From Flemingiibacterium sp045649205 (GTDB lineage Bacteria; Bacillota; Clostridia; Oscillospirales; CAG-272), in assembly GCA_045649205.1 (NCBI GenBank), contig JAZRPJ010000244.1:1-13004 (forward strand): a stretch of DNA of 13,004 nt, read 5' to 3'. This document shows positions 8,402 to 13,004 of this stretch, piece after piece. Position 1 is the first letter of the stretch; the number at the start of each line of letters is the position of its first letter. The position numbers and the translations under genes are program-made. The notes beneath the pieces are model-generated. The model saw only the letters and a list, made by a program, of their open reading frames with translations, ran no database searches and was not told the origin of the DNA.

Positions 8402-8430
8402 TTCCATTTTGCTCACAAAAGTGTTATAAT
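8402..8430 (+). promoter_or_regulatory. murA promoter with extended -10
   Basis: The -10 box TATAAT (8425-8430) is preceded by TG at 8422-8423, giving a perfect extended -10 (TGTTATAAT). The hexamer at the -35 position with 17-base spacing, TTCCAT (8402-8407), is a poor match. A weak -35 next to an upstream WalR box is typical of an activator-dependent promoter. The predicted start near 8437 gives a leader of about 170 bases. Confidence 0.75.
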
Positions 8431-8436
8431 ATTATC

Positions 8437-8607
8437 GTACGAATGGGCAAATGTTGCCAAATTGTTAATTGGATTTAGAAATTTTACTTAAATTCACCGT
8501 ATTAGAGCTATACTTGGTGCAATTATTTCTGTAAATACCAGGGTTTCCAAAATTCTGAAGGGTGTGGGCCATGACCTATGCCGTAAGAAAGGAATAATCA
8601 CAGTTAT
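8437..8607 (+). promoter_or_regulatory. murA mRNA leader, unassigned
   Basis: The leader of about 170 bases matches no riboswitch class I recognise. It holds a small hairpin GGCAA-ATG-TTGCC (8446-8458), a near-match to the WalR box at 8452-8468, a possible second -10 (TATACT, 8509-8514) without a good -35, and a short open frame of eight codons (8571-8597). That frame has AAGGG eight bases before its ATG and ends ten bases before murA. Any regulatory role is speculative. Confidence 0.4.
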
Positions 8608-9894
8608 ATGGAAAAAATTATAATCAACGGAGGAATTCCTCTCCGCGGTTCAATTGAGGTCAGCGGCTCAAAAAATGCGGCAATTCCGATAATACTCGCA
8701 ACCCTTATGATCGAGGATGTCTGCGTTATCGAGAATGTGCCGAATATAAGCGACATTACTCTCTCCCTTGAGATATTGTCCGCAATGGGCTGTAAGATCA
8801 GAATGTTATCACGAAATACCGTGGAGATAGATTCCCGTCATGCTATAGGCGGAAGCTCCCCTTATGAGCTTGTCCGCAAAATGCGCGGCTCCTATTATCT
8901 TGTGGGTGCGGAGCTTGCGAGATGGAGTAAGGCTTCCGTGGGACTTCCCGGCGGATGCGATTTCGGTGTCCGTCCCATCGACCAGCATATCAAGGGCTTC
9001 AAGGCTCTCGGCGCCACGGTCAACGTGGAGGGCGGATATATTGATGCCGAAGCAGAACAGCTTCGTGCAGCAAACATCTATTTCGACCTTGAAACTGTAG
9101 GCGGAACCATCAACGTTATGCTTGCTGCCGCAAAGGCAAAGGGTCAGACCATCATCGAAAATGCGGCAAGAGAACCCCATGTGGTCGACCTTGCCAACTT
9201 CCTTAACACCTGCGGAGCTAAAATCAGCGGTGCAGGTACGGATACCATAAAAATAAAGGGCGTTGACAGCCTGCACGGCTGCAGCTACGCCATCATTCCC
9301 GACATGATAGAGGCAGGCACATATATGTGTGCTGCGGCGGCGACCGGCGGTCGTCTGCTTGTCACCAACCTCATTCCCAAGCATATGGAGTCAGTTACGG
9401 CGAAGCTTGAGGAAATGGGCGTTGAAATTATTGAAAATGACGATTCCATCGAGGTAATCAGTAGGGGAAGACTTGACAGAGTCAATGTCAAGACCCAGCC
9501 TTACCCCGGTTTTCCTACAGATATGCATCCCCAGTTTGCAACGCTTCTCTGCCTTGCAAACGGAGTTTCCATTCTTAACGAAAGTGTCTTCAATAACCGT
9601 TTCAGATATGTTGAGGAGCTTCGCCGTATGGGCGCTAACATCAAGGTTGACGGTTCGACCGCCATAATCGAGGGCGGCAAACCTTTATCGGGAGCACCGG
9701 TAAAGGCAGTGGACCTCCGTGCGGGCGTTGCCATGATCATCGCCGGACTTTCGGTTAAGGGTAAGACGGAAGTGGAGGACATCCACTTTATCGAGCGCGG
9801 CTACGATGATATCGTAGGCAAGCTTCGGGGAGTGGGGGCTGACATCAAGAAGGTGCTCTTTCCCGACATGGATGTCTTCGAAAAAGCCAACTGA
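8608..9894 (+). CDS. murA: UDP-N-acetylglucosamine 1-carboxyvinyltransferase MurA
   Basis: The enzyme transfers enolpyruvate from phosphoenolpyruvate to UDP-GlcNAc, the first committed step of peptidoglycan synthesis, in the cytoplasm. The protein has 428 residues, the normal MurA length. K22-N23 are in SGSKNAAIPI. The active-site cysteine is C117 in VGLPGGCDFGVRPIDQHI, the residue that fosfomycin alkylates, so the enzyme should be of the fosfomycin-sensitive cysteine type. D305 in PGFPTDMHPQF is the expected catalytic aspartate, and R371 in DLRAG is conserved. The ATG is preceded by AAAGGA (8588-8593) at a rather long 14-base spacing. Firmicutes often carry two paralogues (MurA and MurZ/MurAB), and I cannot say which this is. 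A terminator follows at 9958-9979. Confidence 0.96.
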   Translation: MEKIIINGGIPLRGSIEVSGSKNAAIPIILATLMIEDVCVIENVPNISDITLSLEILSAMGCKIRMLSRNTVEIDSRHAIGGSSPYELVRKMRGSYYLVGAELARWSKASVGLPGGCDFGVRPIDQHIKGFKALGATVNVEGGYIDAEAEQLRAANIYFDLETVGGTINVMLAAAKAKGQTIIENAAREPHVVDLANFLNTCGAKISGAGTDTIKIKGVDSLHGCSYAIIPDMIEAGTYMCAAAATGGRLLVTNLIPKHMESVTAKLEEMGVEIIENDDSIEVISRGRLDRVNVKTQPYPGFPTDMHPQFATLLCLANGVSILNESVFNNRFRYVEELRRMGANIKVDGSTAIIEGGKPLSGAPVKAVDLRAGVAMIIAGLSVKGKTEVEDIHFIERGYDDIVGKLRGVGADIKKVLFPDMDVFEKAN

Positions 9895-9915
9895 TAAAGA
9901 ATGTAAGCGGAGTGT

Positions 9916-9936
9916 GGGCGTACATTATGTGCGCCC
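9916..9936. repeat. 21-base near-perfect inverted repeat after murA
   Basis: Ten-base arms beginning GGGCG and ending CGCCC pair at every position (nine Watson-Crick pairs and one G-U in RNA) around a single central T. As RNA the innermost pairs would open to form a small loop. No T-run follows, so it is not a standard intrinsic terminator. It may stabilise the 3' end of the murA mRNA or be a protein-binding site. Confidence 0.6.
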
Positions 9937-9957
9937 CCTTCCGAAAAAACATATGCC

Positions 9958-9979
9958 GGCATCGAAGGATGCCTTTTTT
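9958..9979 (+). terminator. Rho-independent terminator after murA
   Basis: A perfect six-base-pair stem GGCATC/GATGCC (9958-9963 and 9968-9973) with loop GAAG is followed directly by six T residues (9974-9979). The T-run ends five bases before the ATG of the next gene. The hairpin also contains the only Shine-Dalgarno-like sequence near that start (AAGGA, 9965-9969). Confidence 0.85.
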
Positions 9980-9984
9980 GATTT

Positions 9985-10740
9985 ATGATGATAAAAAACG
10001 ACGAAAACATAATTGACATAAACCATGATCTTCGCCTAATCGAAAAGAAGGATGGGCTCACCTTCGGCACGGATGCTTATCTGCTCGCCGCCTATGTCCG
10101 TGGGGGCAGCAGGTCCGTCTGCGTTGACCTCGGCAGCGGCACGGGAGTTATATCCCTGCTTCTGCTTGAAAAAAATAAAGTTGCGAGAGTCCACGCCGTG
10201 GAGCTTCAGCCGGAGTTTGCCGAGCTTATTTCGAGGAACGGAGAAATTAACGGGCTTTCGGACAGGCTCTTTGTCCACGCATCGGATGTGAGGGGGCTTA
10301 AGGACACGGATTTCGCCGAAACCATTGATACGGTGGTGTCGAATCCACCTTACATGAAATGCTCCGGGAAGGCAAACGAAAGTGATTACAAGAATATCGC
10401 AAGGCACGAAACTGCCGGCGGTATCGGAGATTTCTGCGCGACGGCAGGCAGGATACTAAAGCACGGCGGCCTCTTTTATATAGTCTTCCGTCCGGACAGA
10501 ATGACGGAGCTTATCTCCGCTCTTACCGAGGCGAAGCTTGAGCCGAAGCGGATAACCTTCGTACACGCCCGCGCCGAGCTGCCCCCGTGCCTTATGCTCT
10601 GCGAGGCGAAGAAGGGGGCATCCCACGGCTGCTATGTGACGCCGCCGCTGATTATGTACAAAGAGGGAAGCACCTATACCGACGAGCTTAGCCGAATCTA
10701 CGAAAGAGGTGAATTTGATGAGCATTACAAAAGACCCTGA
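9985..10740 (+). CDS. TrmN6/YabB-type tRNA (adenine-N6)-methyltransferase
   Basis: An S-adenosylmethionine-dependent methyltransferase of the TrmN6/YfiC family (COG4123), whose E. coli member makes m6A37 in tRNA-Val. The SAM-binding motif DLGSGTG is at 48-54, the acidic strand end AVELQPE at 71-77, and the N6-adenine methyltransferase motif NPPY at 120-123. The N-terminal stretch up to GLTFGTDAYLLAAY is typical of the family. The length is 251. Pairing with rsmI matches the yabB-yabC (rsmI) neighbourhood of Bacillus, without the small GIY-YIG gene yazA between them. The start is ATG 9985 or ATG 9988; no well-placed ribosome site precedes either. The 3' end overlaps rsmI by 23 bases. Its transcription probably depends on read-through of the preceding terminator or an unseen promoter. 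Confidence 0.88.
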   Translation: MMIKNDENIIDINHDLRLIEKKDGLTFGTDAYLLAAYVRGGSRSVCVDLGSGTGVISLLLLEKNKVARVHAVELQPEFAELISRNGEINGLSDRLFVHASDVRGLKDTDFAETIDTVVSNPPYMKCSGKANESDYKNIARHETAGGIGDFCATAGRILKHGGLFYIVFRPDRMTELISALTEAKLEPKRITFVHARAELPPCLMLCEAKKGASHGCYVTPPLIMYKEGSTYTDELSRIYERGEFDEHYKRP

Positions 10741-11608
10741 CGTATATTACACCGATAATGAAAAAAATAAGGTGGAGGGCGGCACGCTCTATCTTGTGAC
10801 GACCCCCATCGGCAACCTTGCGGATATGTCCGAGAGGGCTAAAAAGGTGCTTTCGGAGGTGGACTTCGTTGCGGCGGAGGACACGCGAAATTCCGCAAAG
10901 CTTCTGTCAATTTTCGGCATCAAAAAGCCCATGGTCAGCTACTACGAGCATAACAAGAGAGAGCGTGGCGAGGTCATCTGCGACCGACTGGCTATGGGCG
11001 AGTCCTGTGCGCTTGTCACCGATGCCGGTATGCCGGCTATAAGCGACCCGGGGGAGGATTTAGTAAAGCTCTGCGCCGAAAGGGGAATCCCCGTGACTGC
11101 GGTTCCCGGACCCTGCGCGGCGATGACGGCACTGACCTTATCGGGACTTTTCACGGCAAGATTTGCCTTCGAGGGGTTCCTTTCAACCAACAAAGGGGAG
11201 CGTCGAAAGAGGCTTGAGGAAATCAAAAATATGCGTCACACGCTTATATTCTACGAGGCCCCCCACAAGCTGAAAGGGACTCTTGCCGACCTCTATGAAG
11301 CTTTCGGCGACCGAAAGCTCTCTCTCTGCCGCGAGCTTACAAAGCTCAACGAGGAGATACTGCGGACCACCCTTTCCGAATCGGTGAAGCTCTACGGCGA
11401 AAAAGAGCCGAGGGGGGAATATGTGCTGATAGTAGAGGGACAGAGCGACGAGGGCGCGGCGGCAGTCTCATTCTTTGCCCATATGACCGTAGAAGAGCAT
11501 ATCGCCCATTACATGAATGAGGGATTGTCCAAAATGGACGCCATAAAAGCCTGCGCAAAGGACAGAGGTGTCCCGAAAAATGAGATTTACAAGGTTGTGA
11601 ATCGGTAA
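10718..11608 (+). CDS. rsmI: 16S rRNA (cytidine-1402-2'-O)-methyltransferase RsmI
   Basis: It methylates the ribose of C1402 in the decoding centre of 16S rRNA. Family motifs of the tetrapyrrole-methylase fold are present: GTLYLVTTPIGNLADMSERA (22-41), AEDTR (53-57), DAGMPAISDPG (102-112), VPGPCA (129-134), FEGFL (151-155), FYEAPHKL (178-185) and RELTKLNEE (205-213). A C-terminal helical region ends KNEIYKVVNR. I chose ATG 10718 because AAAGAGGTGA (10703-10712) is an ideal ribosome site for it. An in-frame GTG at 10709 lies inside that site and would add three residues. This gives 296 residues. The 23-base overlap with the trmN6-like gene indicates co-transcription and coupled translation. 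Confidence 0.95.
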   Translation: MSITKDPDVYYTDNEKNKVEGGTLYLVTTPIGNLADMSERAKKVLSEVDFVAAEDTRNSAKLLSIFGIKKPMVSYYEHNKRERGEVICDRLAMGESCALVTDAGMPAISDPGEDLVKLCAERGIPVTAVPGPCAAMTALTLSGLFTARFAFEGFLSTNKGERRKRLEEIKNMRHTLIFYEAPHKLKGTLADLYEAFGDRKLSLCRELTKLNEEILRTTLSESVKLYGEKEPRGEYVLIVEGQSDEGAAAVSFFAHMTVEEHIAHYMNEGLSKMDAIKACAKDRGVPKNEIYKVVNR

Positions 11609-11654
11609 CTACCGCCATTTTTGATAAAAGCCGGACGCTGACAGGTTCAGTTTT
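11603..11654 (+). terminator. Possible weak terminator(s) after rsmI
   Basis: Two small hairpins each precede a T-run: CGGT-AACT-ACCG (11603-11614), with five Ts at 11618-11622, and CTGA-CAGGT-TCAG (11638-11650), with four Ts directly after. The first overlaps the rsmI stop codon. The stems are only four base pairs, so termination may be weak. Confidence 0.3.
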
Positions 11655-11694
11655 AAAACATTGTTACAAAATTGATAAAATTTCAAAAAAAGCC

Positions 11695-11723
11695 TTGCAT
11701 AATGAAGGGAAATAGTGTAAAAT
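11695..11723 (+). promoter_or_regulatory. gap promoter
   Basis: A -35 box TTGCAT (11695-11700) and a -10 box TAAAAT (11718-11723) are spaced by exactly 17 bases. The predicted start is near 11730, giving a leader of about 60 bases. An A/T-rich tract just upstream (11651-11690) could serve as an UP element. A near-match to the WalR box is at 11662-11678. Confidence 0.7.
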
Positions 11724-11730
11724 ATTATAG

Positions 11731-11745
11731 GACGAGTAGTTCGTC
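11731..11745 (+). promoter_or_regulatory. Inverted repeat at the predicted 5' end of the gap mRNA
   Basis: GACGA-GTAGT-TCGTC has five-base arms and a five-base loop, right at the predicted transcription start. It could be a 5' stabilising hairpin in the gap mRNA or an operator. Short arms make chance possible. Confidence 0.4.
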
Positions 11746-11791
11746 TGATTTTTGTCAAAAATTTATTTAATATATTTTGGAGGATTATATC

Positions 11792-12808
11792 ATGTCTGTT
11801 AAAGTTGCAATTAACGGCTTTGGCCGTATCGGACGTTTGGCTTTCCGTCAGATGTTCGGCGCAGAGGGTTACGAAGTAGTTGCTATCAACGACCTCACCA
11901 GCCCCAAGATGCTCGCTCACCTTCTCAAGTACGACACCGCTCAGGGTCGTTACGAGCACGAAGTTTCCGCTGACGATGAGGCCGGCACCATCACCGTTGA
12001 CGGCAAGACTCTCAAGATCTACGCTGAAAAGGACGCTGCAAACTGCCCTTGGGGACAGCTCGGCGTTGACGTTGTTCTCGAGTGCACCGGTTTCTACTGC
12101 TCCAAGGACAAGTCCATGGCTCACATCACCGCAGGTGCAAAGAAGGTCGTTATCTCCGCTCCCGCAGGAAACGACCTCAAGACCATCGTTTACAACGTAA
12201 ACCACAAGACTCTTACCGCTGATGATCAGATCATCTCCGCTGCATCCTGCACCACCAACTGCCTCGCTCCTATGGCAAAGGCTCTTAACGATGCATACGC
12301 TATCCAGTCCGGTATCATGACCACCGTTCATGCATACACCGGCGACCAGATGATCCTTGACGGTCCTCACAGAAAGGGTGACCTCCGCCGTGCAAGAGCA
12401 GGCGCACAGAACATCGTTCCCAACTCCACCGGCGCTGCAAAGGCAATCGGTCTTGTAATTCCCGAACTCAACGGCAAGCTCATCGGCGCTGCACAGAGAG
12501 TTCCTACCTGCACCGGTTCTACCACTATCCTTATCGCAGTTGTTAAGGGCAAGGACGTTACCAAGGACAGCATCAACGCTGCTATGAAGGCTGCTGCTAC
12601 CGAGTCCTTCGGTTACAACACTGACGAGATCGTATCCTCCGACGTTATCGGTATCCGTTACGGTTCTCTCTTCGATGCAACTCAGACCATGGTTGCAAAG
12701 ATCGACGAGGAGACCTATCAGGTTCAGGTTGTTTCCTGGTATGACAACGAGAACTCCTACACCAGCCAGATGGTTCGCACCATCAAGTACTTCGCAGAGC
12801 TGGCGTAA
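11792..12808 (+). CDS. gap: Type I glyceraldehyde-3-phosphate dehydrogenase
   Basis: It oxidises glyceraldehyde-3-phosphate to 1,3-bisphosphoglycerate with NAD in glycolysis. The Rossmann motif INGFGRIGRLAFRQ is at 7-20. D34 in AINDL favours NAD over NADP. The active-site C153 is in SAASCTTNCLAP, and the partner H180 is in TTVHAYTGDQ. The phosphate-site region NSTGAAKA is at 211-218, and SWYDNENSYTSQMV is near the end. I start at ATG 11792, eight bases after GGAGG (11779-11783), giving 338 residues. An upstream in-frame TTG at 11777 overlaps the ribosome site and is not the start. Codon choice is sharply biased (GTT, GCT/GCA, CTC, ACC, AAC, GAC, AAG), unlike the neighbours, consistent with very high expression. 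It is a single-gene unit: no cggR precedes it and pgk does not directly follow. Confidence 0.97.
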   Translation: MSVKVAINGFGRIGRLAFRQMFGAEGYEVVAINDLTSPKMLAHLLKYDTAQGRYEHEVSADDEAGTITVDGKTLKIYAEKDAANCPWGQLGVDVVLECTGFYCSKDKSMAHITAGAKKVVISAPAGNDLKTIVYNVNHKTLTADDQIISAASCTTNCLAPMAKALNDAYAIQSGIMTTVHAYTGDQMILDGPHRKGDLRRARAGAQNIVPNSTGAAKAIGLVIPELNGKLIGAAQRVPTCTGSTTILIAVVKGKDVTKDSINAAMKAAATESFGYNTDEIVSSDVIGIRYGSLFDATQTMVAKIDEETYQVQVVSWYDNENSYTSQMVRTIKYFAELA

Positions 12809-12821
12809 GTTTTGCATAACC

Positions 12822-12851
12822 AAAAGGCCTGCCGTTAAGGCACGCCTTTTT
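12822..12851 (+). terminator. Rho-independent terminator after gap
   Basis: AAAAGGC (12822-12828) pairs with GCCTTTT (12844-12850). After one C-C mismatch the stem continues TGCC/GGCA around a GTTAA loop, and a run of five Ts (12847-12851) closes it. It lies 13 bases after the gap stop codon. Confidence 0.88.
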
Positions 12852-12898
12852 GCGTCTGTACGGAATTTTCACTTTTGTTCCTTCTCTGTCACGTTCCG

Positions 12899-12927
12899 TT
12901 AAAATTTATAGTGTATACTGATAATAC
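12899..12927 (+). promoter_or_regulatory. Possible promoter for the gene at the window's end
   Basis: The A/T-rich stretch carries TATACT (12914-12919) and, overlapping it, TGATAATAC (an extended -10 at 12919-12927), with TTAAAA (12899-12904) 17 bases upstream of the latter. The -35 is weak. The gap terminator upstream means a promoter is needed about here. Confidence 0.35.
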
Positions 12928-12946
12928 GAAGGGAGGGTTGTGAAAA

Positions 12947-13004
12947 GTGATCAAGTTTAAACAGAAATCCGCACCGGAACAGGAGAATCCCGTAGTTCTT
13001 ACTA
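12947..13004 (+). CDS. Start of an unidentified gene, cut by the window end
   Basis: A GTG at 12947 follows AAGGGAGGG (12929-12937) by nine bases and opens a frame that runs to the edge: MIKFKQKSAPEQENPVVLT. Other nearby starts fail: TTG 12938 is followed directly by a stop, and GTG 12940 meets TAA after six codons. Nineteen residues are too few to name the product. The start is hydrophilic, with no signal peptide or membrane segment visible so far. Confidence 0.6.
   Translation, partial: MIKFKQKSAPEQENPVVLT

Noticed and set aside
8431..8607. Known riboswitch (for example c-di-AMP, often near wall genes) in the murA leader
   Set aside because: I could not find the conserved core sequences or a terminator/anti-terminator pair. 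A covariance-model search would settle it.
8809..9384. A 191-residue minus-strand open frame inside murA
   Set aside because: Antisense shadow of a well-supported enzyme, with no promoter, ribosome site or recognisable motif.
11609..12823. A 404-residue open frame on the minus strand across gap
   Set aside because: It is exactly antisense to a clear gap gene. Strong codon bias in gap removes minus-strand stops. The translation has no recognisable domain, and its start lies in the gap terminator region.
12887..12904. TGTCAC followed by GTTAAA near the last gene as a WalR box
   Set aside because: The half-site spacing is off by one and both halves have mismatches.

Overview
The window looks like a chromosomal, housekeeping stretch from a Gram-positive, Clostridia-type Firmicute. 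A gut-type Oscillospiraceae/Ruminococcaceae lineage is a guess, since no species marker is present. The evidence is the GGAGG-type ribosome sites, the sigma-A promoters with extended -10 (TGn) elements, the WalR/WalK/YycH/YycI gene order, and the yabB-rsmI pair also found together in Bacillus. All genes are on the + strand. I see no phage genes, transposons, CRISPR array, rRNA or tRNA.

Positions 1-8364 form one closely packed run behind a strong promoter at 19-47. It encodes an RluA-family pseudouridine synthase, a DUF3810 membrane protein with an HELAH metallopeptidase-like motif, a secreted protein with a copper-amine-oxidase-like N-domain and a degenerate polysaccharide deacetylase domain, the response regulator WalR, the histidine kinase WalK, and the membrane-anchored regulators YycH and YycI. 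In the model organisms WalRK controls peptidoglycan hydrolases and cell-wall turnover, and YycH/YycI set WalK activity. The two exported or membrane proteins just upstream may belong to the same envelope circuit.

Positions 8365-9979 hold murA, the first committed step of peptidoglycan synthesis, with its own promoter, a long leader and a terminator. A perfect match to the known WalR box (TGTWAH-N5-TGTWAH) lies at 8379-8395, just upstream of the murA extended -10 promoter. WalR made by the preceding operon may therefore control murA directly. This is the most interesting signal I found.

Positions 9980-11608 encode two RNA methyltransferases with overlapping genes: a TrmN6/YabB-type tRNA m6A methyltransferase and RsmI (16S rRNA C1402 2'-O-methylation). 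The murA terminator hairpin ends only five bases before the trmN6 start. Positions 11609-12851 hold gap (glyceraldehyde-3-phosphate dehydrogenase) as a single gene with its own promoter, a hairpin near the 5' end of its mRNA, strongly biased codons and a terminator. The last bases carry the start of another, unidentified gene (12947 onward).

I did not find an obviously new multi-gene system. The best leads are the WalR-murA regulatory link and the two poorly characterised envelope proteins upstream of walR.
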